Numbered from the stretch's first letter, positions 34,671 to 44,447 are shown. The stretch is 64,000 bases of DNA from Reichenbachiella sp. (GCF_033344935.1 NZ_JAWPMM010000001.1:4057501-4121500); one strand, 5' to 3'. A program made the numbers and translations. The notes: generated from the sequence alone by a model not told the origin.

Positions 34671-35777
34671 TTAATGTGAATCGTAAAAATGTCTAATATG
34701 CTCACAAACGTAATCGACTTCCTTAGTGGTCATTTCAGGAAAAATAGGTAAGGATAGAATTTTACTGCTTTCAGCATGAGCTACAGGAAAGTCTTCTACT
34801 TTGTGATTCAAGTCTTGATAACAATCCAAAAACGGGAGAGGCGTTGGGTAATGAATCGCAGTAGAAATCTCGTTGCTCTTTAAATAATTCTGTAGACCTT
34901 CTCTGTTTTCAGCAGAAACCACATACAAGTGGTACACAGGATTGGAATTGGAGTTAACAATTGGCAACCGCAAACCTGAAACACCTTTTAGCGCTTCATT
35001 ATATTGCTTGGCAATGTTTATTCTTCGAGAAGTCCAATCAGACAGATATTGCAGTTTTACCGACAATACTGCTGCTTGAATAGTATCCAACCGACTGTTG
35101 ATTCCTTCTATTTTGTGCTGGTGCTTTACCAATTGACCATGATTCGCAAATTGTCTGCATTTTTCAGCCAATTGATCATCATTGGTAACAATACCACCTG
35201 CATCACCATATGCTCCCAAGTTCTTTCCTGGGTAGAAACTAAATGTTGCCGCATGGCTCGAGGCCCCTACAGACCACCCACCTCGGTCAGCCAGATGAGC
35301 CTGTGCCGAATCCTCTACAACAATTAAGTCATGCTTATCCGCTATTTTTTTTATCGCATCCATATCAGCCATTTGTCCATATAGGTGCACCGGAACAATG
35401 GCTTTGGTATTTGAATTTATTTTAGACTCAATTTGTTCTACATCGATTAAATAGTCTTGACCTATGTCCACAAAAATGGGTTTGGCTCCGGTCTGCGATA
35501 TGGTTTCTGAGGTCGCTATCCATGAGCAAGCTGAGGTAATCACCTCATCTCCTTCTCCTATGCCCAGCATTTTTAGGGTGATATAAATCGCATCTGTTCC
35601 ATTAGCCACACCAATACAATGCTTAGTCCCACATTGCCTGGCAAACTGCTCTTCAAACGATTTTATTTTTGCTCCGCCTATATAATTGGATTGATCTAAT
35701 ACCTCATGTATGGCTTGATCGATTTCGGTTTTATACTGCTGGTATTGACGCTGCAGATCAACAAAGGGAATTTTCAT
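34671..35777 (-). CDS. DegT/DnrJ/EryC1/StrS family sugar aminotransferase
   Basis: A 368-residue PLP-dependent aminotransferase acting on keto-sugar nucleotides. The PLP Lys is in SFYPGKNLGAYGDAGG; the opening PFVDLQRQYQQYK and the CIGVANGTDAI and EDSAQAH blocks are typical. Its neighbours upstream (acyltransferase, oxidoreductase) are the same set as in pathways for 3-acetamido sugars such as WbpB/WbpE/WbpD, so a UDP-3-amino sugar is a reasonable guess. It is 6 bp after the acyltransferase gene. Confidence 0.95.
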   Translation of the reverse strand: MKIPFVDLQRQYQQYKTEIDQAIHEVLDQSNYIGGAKIKSFEEQFARQCGTKHCIGVANGTDAIYITLKMLGIGEGDEVITSACSWIATSETISQTGAKPIFVDIGQDYLIDVEQIESKINSNTKAIVPVHLYGQMADMDAIKKIADKHDLIVVEDSAQAHLADRGGWSVGASSHAATFSFYPGKNLGAYGDAGGIVTNDDQLAEKCRQFANHGQLVKHQHKIEGINSRLDTIQAAVLSVKLQYLSDWTSRRINIAKQYNEALKGVSGLRLPIVNSNSNPVYHLYVVSAENREGLQNYLKSNEISTAIHYPTPLPFLDCYQDLNHKVEDFPVAHAESSKILSLPIFPEMTTKEVDYVCEHIRHFYDSH

Positions 35778-35783
35778 ACAATA

Positions 35784-36245
35784 TCATTTTTTGAGTAAGC
35801 GTGCAGGATTCCCCACATATATGCCAGGGACGATAATATTTTTAGTCACTACAGCTCCTGCTCCTATAACTACATCATCACAAATGTTCACTGGCAAGAT
35901 AGTTGCGTTCGAGCCTATAGAAACTCTGTTGCCTACCATAGTTTCTTTCCAAAGAGATTGATCACCACCAGCTGGCCTTCCTTTACTAAAAAGGTCATTT
36001 ATGAAACAAACACCATGGCCAATAAAGCAATCCATACCTATGGTCACTAACTCACAAATAAATGAATGAGATTGTATTTTTGTGCGCTTGCCAATTTTCA
36101 CTCTCTTTTGTATTTCTACAAACGGACCCACAAAAGTGCCATCCTCTAAAGTGCATTCATAGATATTCACAGGCTGTATTATAGTCACACTGCTACCACA
36201 GGTTACATCACGAATAGAAGCTTCTATAATTTTGGGCTTGGTCAT
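35784..36245 (-). CDS. Hexapeptide-repeat acyltransferase (sugar N-acetyltransferase type)
   Basis: A 153-residue left-handed beta-helix protein with hexapeptide repeats and the insertion loop: CFIGHGVCFINDLFS, then RVSIGSNATILPVNICDDVVIGAGAVVTKNI and the terminal GIYVGNPARLLKK. Size and pattern match WbpD/WlbB-like 3-N-acetyltransferases. Overlaps the oxidoreductase gene by 4 bp (ATGA) and is next to the aminotransferase, which would supply the amino sugar. Confidence 0.93.
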   Translation of the reverse strand: MTKPKIIEASIRDVTCGSSVTIIQPVNIYECTLEDGTFVGPFVEIQKRVKIGKRTKIQSHSFICELVTIGMDCFIGHGVCFINDLFSKGRPAGGDQSLWKETMVGNRVSIGSNATILPVNICDDVVIGAGAVVTKNIIVPGIYVGNPARLLKK

Positions 36246-37246
36246 CTTATCTCTTGATAAATTTTATCAATGATTTCAACACTTTTTAGGCCATCAAAAG
36301 CAGAGGCACTTATAGAGGAGTTTCCTTGTAGGACCTCAACGAGGTTTTGATAAACCTGATCATGATTGGACATAGAACCACTATAACTTCCATAATTATT
36401 GGCCGTGTTGCCCCCTTTCAGATTTTTGATCTCAAAATTTTCAATGCTCTGATATTCCAATTCATTGAGATATTGACCGCCAATTTTCACGGTACCCTTA
36501 TCTCCAAAAATGGTTAGGGAGCCTTCCATATTTTTTTGGTGCGAATTCACTGTGTAGTTAATGCTTCCGATCGCTCCAGATTGAAATTCTAAAGCCACAA
36601 CTCCTGCATCCTCAAATTCAATGATTTCGTTATGAGCAAAATTCCTACTAAATCCTTTCACTGTTTTCACATCCCCCACAATCCAATAGAGCAAATCAAT
36701 AAAATGACTAAACTGCGTATACAAGGTTCCTCCATCTAAATCCATAGTGCCCTTCCACGAACTAGCATAATAATCCTCATTTCTGTTCCAAAAGCAACTC
36801 AGTTGGACGGATTGTATTTTTCCTAATCTCCCCTCTTCAATGGCTTTTTTGACCGCCTCAACCGGTGGATTAAAGCGATTTTGTTTGATCACAAAAAGCC
36901 TTTTATTGTTACTCTCCGCACATTTGATCATTTCACCGCAATCATGCGCATTGATAGCGAGTGGCTTTTCGCACAACACATGATGGCCTGCTTTCAAACA
37001 AGCTATACTGTGCTTGGCATGTAGACCATTCGGCGAACAAATGGACATTACATCTATCTGAGATTCATTTGACAAAAGGTCTTCTAGCGAAGAATAAGCT
37101 TTACAATTGTATTCTTCAGCCAGTTTTTTTGCCTTTTCATAATCCGTATCACAAACAGCTATCAGTTCACCATTATCAATCATATGTTTGGCATGTCGTT
37201 GAGCTATTCTCCCACAACCTACGATTCCAAATTTAATTTTGCTCAT
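36242..37246 (-). CDS. Gfo/Idh/MocA family oxidoreductase (sugar nucleotide oxidase type)
   Basis: A 334-residue NAD(P)-dependent oxidoreductase. Rossmann motif KFGIVGCGRIAQRHAKHM is at the N-terminus, and the conserved CEKPLAIN (with the catalytic Lys) is near residue 93. The family member WlbA/WbpB oxidises C3 of UDP-N-acetylglucosaminuronic acid, and its place before the acetyltransferase and aminotransferase suggests that reaction here. First gene of the minus-strand sugar operon. Its start faces the plus-strand operon across a 169-bp divergent spacer. Confidence 0.93.
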   Translation of the reverse strand: MSKIKFGIVGCGRIAQRHAKHMIDNGELIAVCDTDYEKAKKLAEEYNCKAYSSLEDLLSNESQIDVMSICSPNGLHAKHSIACLKAGHHVLCEKPLAINAHDCGEMIKCAESNNKRLFVIKQNRFNPPVEAVKKAIEEGRLGKIQSVQLSCFWNRNEDYYASSWKGTMDLDGGTLYTQFSHFIDLLYWIVGDVKTVKGFSRNFAHNEIIEFEDAGVVALEFQSGAIGSINYTVNSHQKNMEGSLTIFGDKGTVKIGGQYLNELEYQSIENFEIKNLKGGNTANNYGSYSGSMSNHDQVYQNLVEVLQGNSSISASAFDGLKSVEIIDKIYQEIR

Positions 37247-37415
37247 TCGTTCAAATTTTCGCCAAAAATACCAACATGGAAGTTGATTGAGAAATGGTTT
37301 CGAATTTTAATGAATTTGCAGAGATATTCTATTCAAACCTTAATTTATCATAGATATATCACCATTCATCGAAATATTAGAATCTTCATTTACTGAAATC
37401 CCTTAACTTCGAACC

Positions 37416-38330
37416 ATGCTGAACAATCAGTCCATATTCATTACTGGAGGAACAGGAACGCTAGGTCGCGCTTTTATCAAAAAAGCTCTTGCTGAATACC
37501 CAGATATCAAAGAGATTACGATTTATTCTCGCGATGAGATGAAACAGTACGAATTGCGCCGCGACTATCCGAGTTCATGCTTTCCAAAGATAAAGTGGGT
37601 CATTGGTGATATTAGAGATGCGGAAAGACTCAGTGACAAAATGAGAGGGGCTGATATTGTGATTCACACGGCCGCCATGAAGCATATACCAATCTGTGAG
37701 GAAAATCCTGAAGAATGCCTTAAAACCAATGTGGAAGGCACAAAAAATGTAATTCAGGCGGCTTTAGAAAATGGTGTCAAGAAAACAATACTTTCTTCAA
37801 CGGACAAAGCCGTAGACCCTATTTCAATCTACGGCAATTCTAAACAAGCAGCGGAGAAACTATTTCTGAATGCAAGTAATGAGGTCAGTAAATTTGCCAT
37901 TATTAGACTAGGTAACATTTGGGGTTCTAGGGGCTCAGTGGTGCCTCTATTTAAAGAATTGGCCAAAACTGGAATAATTCCGATTACACACCCAGACATG
38001 ACCAGGTTTTTTTGTACTGAAGAGCAATCTGCTGAAAGTATATTTTACACAATACAAAATATGCAAGGAGGTAAAATTATCATCCCAAAAATGGAGGCTC
38101 GGAAAATTGTGGATATTGCCCATGAAATAGCACCCGATTGTGAACATCGAATTATTGGACTGAGGGGGTTTGAGAAAGTTGGGGAGAAGTTGGTATCAGA
38201 TATTGAGTTGGATCATCTTCATAAGTTTGATGAATATTGGGTAATATCTAAATTTTTACCAACAAACTCAACGGCACAAGACTTTCAGTCATTAGATAGC
38301 AGTTCGTTCCTAAATTATAAATTGAACTAA
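37416..38330 (+). CDS. Nucleotide-sugar 4,6-dehydratase (PseB/CapE-like)
   Basis: A 304-residue extended SDR of the polysaccharide biosynthesis CapD-type. Rossmann motif FITGGTGTLGRAFIKKAL, then IYSRDEMKQYELRR, GDIRDAERL, and the modified catalytic site SSTDKAVDPISIYGNSK in which Lys is kept but the Tyr is in the YG(N)SK context. This pattern is that of UDP-GlcNAc 4,6-dehydratases such as PseB, CapE and FlaA1. It is shorter than average at the C-terminus. First gene of the long plus-strand operon. Its TAA overlaps the next ATG (TAATG). Confidence 0.92.
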   Translation: MLNNQSIFITGGTGTLGRAFIKKALAEYPDIKEITIYSRDEMKQYELRRDYPSSCFPKIKWVIGDIRDAERLSDKMRGADIVIHTAAMKHIPICEENPEECLKTNVEGTKNVIQAALENGVKKTILSSTDKAVDPISIYGNSKQAAEKLFLNASNEVSKFAIIRLGNIWGSRGSVVPLFKELAKTGIIPITHPDMTRFFCTEEQSAESIFYTIQNMQGGKIIIPKMEARKIVDIAHEIAPDCEHRIIGLRGFEKVGEKLVSDIELDHLHKFDEYWVISKFLPTNSTAQDFQSLDSSSFLNYKLN

Positions 38331-39637
38331 TGGGAGTTCAGGATCTTATTATTACTCCCTTTTACTTCTTTATTCTGCTTATCGCAGCATATATGATCCG
38401 CCCCTATGTAACTAATCAGGATACTAAGCCTTATTTTATTCCCGGGCTGTTCGTGAAATTTATTGGGGCTATTGCTCTTGGCCTAATTTATCAATTTTAC
38501 TATGGAGGTGGCGATACCTTTACCTTTCATACACATGGAAGTCGATGGATATGGCAAGCTTTTATGGATAACCCAGGTATTGGATTAAAACTATTCTTTA
38601 CAGAAGCGGGTGACTATAATGGTCAATCGTACAAATACATTTCTCGAATTTGGCAATTTAGAGACTCTTCCTCTTGGTTTGTTATAAAACTAACAGCTTT
38701 CTTTGACCTTATCACCTTTGGGACCTATGGAGCAACTGCTCTTTTTTTTTCGTCATTTTCTTTTTTAGGTAGTTGGGCGTTGTATCTCGCATTTTACAAA
38801 TTAAGGCCAAACCTAAAAAAACATATTGCATTAGCTGTACTCTTCATACCTTCAGTTATTTTTTGGGGGTCTGGTATTTTAAAAGACACAATTACATTTG
38901 GGGCCTTAGGTCTAATTACTTATTTGCTTTTTGAATTAACCATTCATAAAAAGTCAACTTTCATCCACATAGTCAGCCTTGTTTTCTTTTCCTGGATAAT
39001 CCTGTCTATCAAAATATACATATTGTTATGTTTCCTGATAGCGGCGTCGGCCTTTATGATTTTTCAATACACTAGTTTCATAAAAAAACCAGTGATTAAA
39101 ATAATGGCAATGCCACTGATAGGAGTTGTTTTTGGAGGTGCGGGTTTTTTTGCTTTGCAGAAAGTAAGCCAAGAAGACTCAAGATACGCATTGAACAACA
39201 TTGCTCAAACAGCTGCTGTAACTGCTTATGACATCCGTGCAGGCTGGGGAGCTCGCCTAGGTGATACTTCAAGTTACAATCTAGGAACTTTAGATGGAAG
39301 CCTCACTAGTTTTATCTCCCTTGCACCGAAAGGCATAGTTGTCACCTTGTTTAGACCATTTCTTTGGGAAGCACAAAACCCTTTAATGCTTTTGGCTGCA
39401 TTAGAAAGTTTGATGGTTACTCTACTCACTCTCAATGTAATTTTCACAATCAAGATTCGAAAAATATTTGATTTCATTCAAACACCAATTGGCATTTTTT
39501 GCCTTACCTTCACTTTGATTTTTGCTTTTGCGGTGGGGGTAAGTACTTCTAATTTTGGAACATTGATGCGATATAAAATTCCTGTCATGCCATTTTTTCT
39601 CACTTCACTAATTTTTCTATTAGGTAATAAAAAATGA
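38330..39637 (+). CDS. Polytopic membrane protein, candidate polysaccharide polymerase
   Basis: A 435-residue protein with about ten hydrophobic segments and a notable GGGDTFTFHTHG loop near residues 62-73. No family is recognised with certainty. In such loci the polytopic protein without a flippase fold is usually the Wzy polymerase or an O-antigen ligase, so Wzy-like is the working inference. It is overlapped by 1 bp with the upstream 4,6-dehydratase gene and by 4 bp with the downstream glycosyltransferase gene. Confidence 0.8.
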   Translation: MGVQDLIITPFYFFILLIAAYMIRPYVTNQDTKPYFIPGLFVKFIGAIALGLIYQFYYGGGDTFTFHTHGSRWIWQAFMDNPGIGLKLFFTEAGDYNGQSYKYISRIWQFRDSSSWFVIKLTAFFDLITFGTYGATALFFSSFSFLGSWALYLAFYKLRPNLKKHIALAVLFIPSVIFWGSGILKDTITFGALGLITYLLFELTIHKKSTFIHIVSLVFFSWIILSIKIYILLCFLIAASAFMIFQYTSFIKKPVIKIMAMPLIGVVFGGAGFFALQKVSQEDSRYALNNIAQTAAVTAYDIRAGWGARLGDTSSYNLGTLDGSLTSFISLAPKGIVVTLFRPFLWEAQNPLMLLAALESLMVTLLTLNVIFTIKIRKIFDFIQTPIGIFCLTFTLIFAFAVGVSTSNFGTLMRYKIPVMPFFLTSLIFLLGNKK

Positions 39638-40929
39638 AAAATGTTCTGATTCTTACCAACCACTTTATCCCTTCGGATGTTATTGCCAGCTTTAGAGCAA
39701 AAGGATATGCCCTTAACTTCAAAAAACATGGTTTGTACCCAATTGTGGTTACAAGAAACATAATAGAGCGGCGGGAGGCCGAATACATTATTGAAAAACA
39801 TGAATTGTACGAAGTTCATAGGCTTCCAACTAAACAAAACTCAGGAACAACAAACCGAGATAGATGGATTTACAATAGACATGCATTTATCCAATCGCTG
39901 TTCGGCTATATCGATCGCTCACCCGAAAATATTGCCACATATGATACATTTTCACATTACCTCGAAGGTCTATTGAAAAGACAAAAAATTGATTTGACCT
40001 TATCCATATTTTCCCCATTTTGCTTGATCCGATTAGCTCATGACATCTATGATAAAAGTGGAATCCCATACGCCGTTGATTTCAAGGATCTTTGGGACAA
40101 TAGATACTGCAACTTAAATTTTGCCCCTACCATTAAAGATAAAATCTACAATTTCATTACACGTTTTTACCTTAGGAAATGGGTTTCAAAATCAAACTTA
40201 ACCATTCACACCAGTGCACCTTGGAAAGACCTAACAGACAAATTTTTAAAATTTGACATACAAAAGTCTATTGTAATACAAAATGGATACGAAAAAGAAC
40301 TTTTTGACTCTTTACCTGAAAAATCCAATCAAAAGTTCACCATCAGTCATGCTGGTTCACTTTATAATAATCAAAAATTAGAACTAATTGTTGATGGATT
40401 GAAAATGTTCTTATCCAAAAACTCAGAGGATGTCAAAGTTGAATTTATTGGTGGTAATGTTGGGCATGAAAAAGACACCTCTGTGATTGGCAAGCGATTC
40501 CGAATCAAAAACTATCTAACAAAAGAACTACCCGCAGAAAATTTTGAATTCATTGATAGAATCAGCCGCATAGATCTCCTTAACAGATTAAAAAAATCAG
40601 ATGTTTTGTTATTTCCTACATTTCCTTTGGCCCCGGGCACGTATTCTGGGAAGATATTTGAATTTCTTGGGTTAAAAAAATTCATTCTTGCAGCTCCCAA
40701 TGATGATGGTGTCGTTGATGAGCTCATCCATGAAACAGGAGCAGGCATCAGTGCTAACACGGCAGATGATATTTTAGAACAACTACAGCAAGCATTCGAC
40801 TTATGGAAACTAAAAAAACCGCTATACTATGGGAAGCAGGAAAAAATCATAACTTATAGCCGTGAAAAACAAGCTTCGGTCTTAGCCTTTCATCTCAAAA
40901 AGAATTTTTTCCAAGCTAGTTATGAGTAG
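39634..40929 (+). CDS. Glycosyltransferase, GT4-like
   Basis: A 431-residue GT-B protein. The N-terminal domain contains VLILTNHFIPSDVIASFRAKG and the C-terminal domain has ISHAGSLYNNQKLELIVDGL, then DVLLFPTFPLAPGTYSGKIFEFLGLKKFILAAP, the acceptor Glu-containing nucleotide site. Overlaps neighbours by 4 bp and 8 bp. Likely adds one sugar of the repeat unit. Confidence 0.9.
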   Translation: MKNVLILTNHFIPSDVIASFRAKGYALNFKKHGLYPIVVTRNIIERREAEYIIEKHELYEVHRLPTKQNSGTTNRDRWIYNRHAFIQSLFGYIDRSPENIATYDTFSHYLEGLLKRQKIDLTLSIFSPFCLIRLAHDIYDKSGIPYAVDFKDLWDNRYCNLNFAPTIKDKIYNFITRFYLRKWVSKSNLTIHTSAPWKDLTDKFLKFDIQKSIVIQNGYEKELFDSLPEKSNQKFTISHAGSLYNNQKLELIVDGLKMFLSKNSEDVKVEFIGGNVGHEKDTSVIGKRFRIKNYLTKELPAENFEFIDRISRIDLLNRLKKSDVLLFPTFPLAPGTYSGKIFEFLGLKKFILAAPNDDGVVDELIHETGAGISANTADDILEQLQQAFDLWKLKKPLYYGKQEKIITYSREKQASVLAFHLKKNFFQASYE

Positions 40930-42394
40930 AATCAAGTCGATACTAAAAAAATGGATCGCCAATTTAGTCAATGAGATTTTTTGGAGAAAAAATAGACCTG
41001 TAACTAAAATCAATAAGGTCGTAATTCTCTACTTCGTTGCTCTCGAATCCAAAAAAAATCAACTTTGGTCTGACGGGTTTACTAGTGCTATTGACTTTTT
41101 AAAGGGTGACTTTTATGATTTTAACTGGATCAATCTAGCTCAAGAAAAACCGACAAAGAAAGAGTTAGAGTCATTTGATCTGGTGTTAGTCAAAAGCAAT
41201 TGGAATTGGATCCCGGATATGTACTGCCGAAAAACACTTCGCGGAAGTCGCACGCCTCGAGGACTTTTAATTTCAGGTGTAAACCCTGCACCGACCATCC
41301 GCAAGCAATGTTTCTATCAAATTCTTTGGTACGAAACATTTTGGTACAAGAATCAAATAAGTATGCATCCAAATACCTTTCATGGTTTCGGAATTGACAC
41401 AGAAACATTTACTAACCAATCCCAAACAAAGGACTACGACTTTGTAACAGTCGGCGGATTTGTTCCGCACAAAAGACATGACCTTTTTATGCAACTAAGA
41501 GGAAAGAAAGCAGCAATAGGTGATATGTCATTTGAAAATTCAAAAGAAATTATAAATACGCTAAAGAAAAATAAAGTTGACGTCTTTGACTTTTCTAGTC
41601 AGGCTGACCTTAATAGACTCCTTAATAAGTCACATACTCTTTGCATATCTGCAGGAATTAGAGGTGGTGGTGAACGAGCAGTGCTTGAAGCAAGATCAAG
41701 TGGAACAAACGTGAAATTATTACAAAAAAATAGCAAACTTACTGAGTTACTAACCAGTCCTATTTGGTCATCAAACTACTATGCATTTCAATTACTAAAA
41801 GGAATTGAGAGTATCAGTCACTCTAAAATAAACAATGGGTCCAATCTGATTGAAAGCAATAGAATCCTAAGCGCGGGCTATTTGTCGTATCATCGGGGTG
41901 ATATGAAAATTTTGGGAGATCAGTATATCGAAATAGGTAATTATTGCTCGTTCGGCAACAACGTTAAATTCATCACGTCAAATCACGACTATAACTTCCC
42001 CTCCTTGCAAGGCACATTCTACAAAATAAATTTTAACCAAAAGCATCCTGGAGAACTACCTCCCTATTCTAGTGCCAGAACCAAAGGCCCAATCATGGTT
42101 GGTCATGATGTATGGATAGGAGACAATGTAACAATACTTTCAGGCGTGAGTATTGGTCATGGGTCGATCATCGGCACTGGCAGTATAGTGACAAAAAACA
42201 TAGCTAATTATAGTATTGTAGGAGGCAATCCTGCCATGCATATCAAAGGTCGATATTCAGAAGAAATCATCACTTTAATGTTGGAATTGAAGTGGTGGAA
42301 CTGGTCACCAAAAAAAATCAAAGCCAATCAAAATTTCTTCAATGCGAACCTTAATCAGCTATCTATAGATGAAATAAAAGAAATACTCGTATGA
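40922..42394 (+). CDS. Fusion of a glycosyltransferase-like domain and a hexapeptide acetyltransferase
   Basis: A 490-residue protein with two parts. Residues about 1-310 are GT-B like: WSDGFTSAIDFLKG, VTVGGFVPHKRHDLFMQLR and a nucleotide-site segment with GGGERAVLEARSSG (residues about 255). Residues about 320-465 are a left-handed beta-helix acetyltransferase of the CatB/maa type: YIEIGNYCSFGNNVKFITSNHDY, IMVGHDVWIGDNVTILSGV, IGTGSIVTKNI, and IVGGNPAMHIKGRY. A glycosyltransferase and a modifying acetyltransferase in one chain suggests that sugar transfer and O- or N-acetylation are linked. It overlaps both neighbours. Confidence 0.88.
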   Translation: MSRIKSILKKWIANLVNEIFWRKNRPVTKINKVVILYFVALESKKNQLWSDGFTSAIDFLKGDFYDFNWINLAQEKPTKKELESFDLVLVKSNWNWIPDMYCRKTLRGSRTPRGLLISGVNPAPTIRKQCFYQILWYETFWYKNQISMHPNTFHGFGIDTETFTNQSQTKDYDFVTVGGFVPHKRHDLFMQLRGKKAAIGDMSFENSKEIINTLKKNKVDVFDFSSQADLNRLLNKSHTLCISAGIRGGGERAVLEARSSGTNVKLLQKNSKLTELLTSPIWSSNYYAFQLLKGIESISHSKINNGSNLIESNRILSAGYLSYHRGDMKILGDQYIEIGNYCSFGNNVKFITSNHDYNFPSLQGTFYKINFNQKHPGELPPYSSARTKGPIMVGHDVWIGDNVTILSGVSIGHGSIIGTGSIVTKNIANYSIVGGNPAMHIKGRYSEEIITLMLELKWWNWSPKKIKANQNFFNANLNQLSIDEIKEILV

Positions 42395-43269
42395 GACTCT
42401 GTTATTATTCCGATAGTTACAATGTAGGTGATGCACTCAATGCATGGTTATGGCCACAGTTATTTGAAGAATTAGAGGATTTCCATTTAGTTGGCATTGG
42501 TTCTATATTATCATATTCTTTTTTAAAGACAAAACCTGAACTAGATGATAGTCGGGTTAAAAAAATTGTCTTTGGGTCTGGAGCAAGAAGTGAAAAATTA
42601 GATTTTAAATTTGGTTTGGACTGGGAGATTAGATTTTTAAGAGGTCCTCTATCATCTGCAACTATTACCAAACAAAACAACAACTTTATTACAGACAGTG
42701 CTTATGCCATTGCTCTGCTGCCACAGTACAGCGCACTAGTGACACAACAAAAAAAATATGAAATATCACTTGTTCCCTATTTTAGGAGCATGAAATATTT
42801 TGACTGGAAAATGTTTACCCGCCAAACCGGTGTCCACATCATACCGAGTACGCTAGACTGCACTACATTTATTACCGAAGTCAGCCAATCCAAACTTGTA
42901 ATTGCAGAAGCCATGCATGGTGCAATAATTGCAGACATCCTTCGTGTCCCTTGGCTTAGGTTAAAACTTAAAGCACATCACTTTGAACAAGAGGCCACCT
43001 CTGAATTCAAATGGTCGGATTGGCTATTATCTATGACTTTGAAAAATAAGACATTCTCAATCCAAATTCCGCATCACTTATCTTTTACTGTCAGATATTT
43101 TCCATTGTTTATTCAGCGATATATCAATACCAAATTGTTGATAAGGGCTATTCAACGTTCTTCTTCAAAAACAACCTCTTATCAATTGAGCATTAAGCAT
43201 ATTTTCAATCAAAAAGTCACACAACTTAAAAAAGAAGTTGATTGGCTTAGACAACATTATTCAAATTGA
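42391..43269 (+). CDS. Polysaccharide pyruvyltransferase family protein
   Basis: A 292-residue protein of the ExoV/CsaB type. It opens MRLCYYSDSYNVGDALNAWLW, with the typical NxGD segment, and contains VKKIVFGSGARSEK, FLRGPLSS and VIAEAMHGAIIADILRVPWLRL, the conserved MHGAI block. It would attach a pyruvate ketal to a sugar, adding a negative charge. The C-terminal 80 residues are basic and divergent. It overlaps the fusion gene by 4 bp. Confidence 0.9.
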   Translation: MRLCYYSDSYNVGDALNAWLWPQLFEELEDFHLVGIGSILSYSFLKTKPELDDSRVKKIVFGSGARSEKLDFKFGLDWEIRFLRGPLSSATITKQNNNFITDSAYAIALLPQYSALVTQQKKYEISLVPYFRSMKYFDWKMFTRQTGVHIIPSTLDCTTFITEVSQSKLVIAEAMHGAIIADILRVPWLRLKLKAHHFEQEATSEFKWSDWLLSMTLKNKTFSIQIPHHLSFTVRYFPLFIQRYINTKLLIRAIQRSSSKTTSYQLSIKHIFNQKVTQLKKEVDWLRQHYSN

Positions 43270-43274
43270 AGAAT

Positions 43275-44447
43275 ATGGTTAAAGCTCTATTAATTAGCAA
43301 TTTCGAATCGCATCCGGTCAATTCCGGCAGAACTACACGCCTAACCAACCTTGTTGATCATCTAAATGATCATTGCAATATTGAATGCCATCTTCTTGTA
43401 ATCTCCGATAAAGAGAAGATGTCTGATGAAACAAAAAATTATTGGGGAGACCGATTATTCTCCTTATTCACTCCAAAAAAAATTAGCTGGAAAAAACATA
43501 GTCTATTTGACAAAATAGTGGCACGGCTAAAAAAATGGATTTTGAGAAAATATTATCAAAACATAGATGTCGATACATTGTATGATCAACGTCTTGTACC
43601 TGCCATTGAAAAAATCCAAGCCACTTATTCATTCGATATTATCATTAGTGAATACATATTTATGTCTGGATATCTCAAATGTTTTCCAGAAAGCCATAAG
43701 CTCATAGACACTCATGACGTTTTCTCAAATCGGTTCAAAATATTCAGTCAGCAAAATATAGCACTGCCTCTTGAAAGCTGTTCATCAACGGACGAACGCA
43801 AAGCTTTGCTCAGAGCTAATGCAGTAATTGCAATTCAAAATAATGACAAAGACTATTTTAAGAAACTTACTCAAGGTAAAGTACCAGTAGCTACGGTTGG
43901 TTATCTATATGAGCATAGACAAGTCAATTTAAATGAATTGCAATTCAATAACACACTTCTATTTTTCGCAACAGCTACCTCGTGGAATATCAGTGCCTAT
44001 AATACAATCTTAACAGAAATACTTCCAAAGCTGAAAGAGCAAAATATAGAGTTTCATACTATCGTAGCTGGAAGTATCACAAAACATATTATACCAAAAG
44101 AGGAAATAGAATACATTCCTTATGTAGAAAACATCCAAGAGCTATATGATCGTGCAGATTTGATAATCAATCCAACATCGTTTGGCACAGGCTTGAAAAT
44201 AAAATCTATTGAGGCACTCAAATACAATAAATTGGTTGTGGCTCACCGACATGCCTTTTTGGGTGTTGAGCAGGTAGAGCAAGCTGTCAGCCTAGCCTCA
44301 AATAGCAAAGAGATGAGTCAGGCAATTATTGAACTACTTTCATCTGTCTCGACAAGAGATAGATTGAGGGCAGGAATTGCAAATTTCAATCAGAGCTATT
44401 ATCAACAGAATTTGAATTCATTAAAAAAACTAACCTCAACCTCATGA
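43275..44447 (+). CDS. Glycosyltransferase, GT4-like
   Basis: A 390-residue GT-B enzyme. N-terminal LLISNFESHPVNSGRTTRLTNLV and the linker motif DIIISEYIFM...HKLIDTHDVFSNR are typical, and FGTGLKIKSIEALKYNKLVVAHRHAF gives the nucleotide-sugar site of GT4. The open frame begins at a TTG (43266) overlapping the upstream stop, but ATG at 43275 is the better start. It overlaps the next gene by 4 bp. Confidence 0.88.
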   Translation: MVKALLISNFESHPVNSGRTTRLTNLVDHLNDHCNIECHLLVISDKEKMSDETKNYWGDRLFSLFTPKKISWKKHSLFDKIVARLKKWILRKYYQNIDVDTLYDQRLVPAIEKIQATYSFDIIISEYIFMSGYLKCFPESHKLIDTHDVFSNRFKIFSQQNIALPLESCSSTDERKALLRANAVIAIQNNDKDYFKKLTQGKVPVATVGYLYEHRQVNLNELQFNNTLLFFATATSWNISAYNTILTEILPKLKEQNIEFHTIVAGSITKHIIPKEEIEYIPYVENIQELYDRADLIINPTSFGTGLKIKSIEALKYNKLVVAHRHAFLGVEQVEQAVSLASNSKEMSQAIIELLSSVSTRDRLRAGIANFNQSYYQQNLNSLKKLTSTS

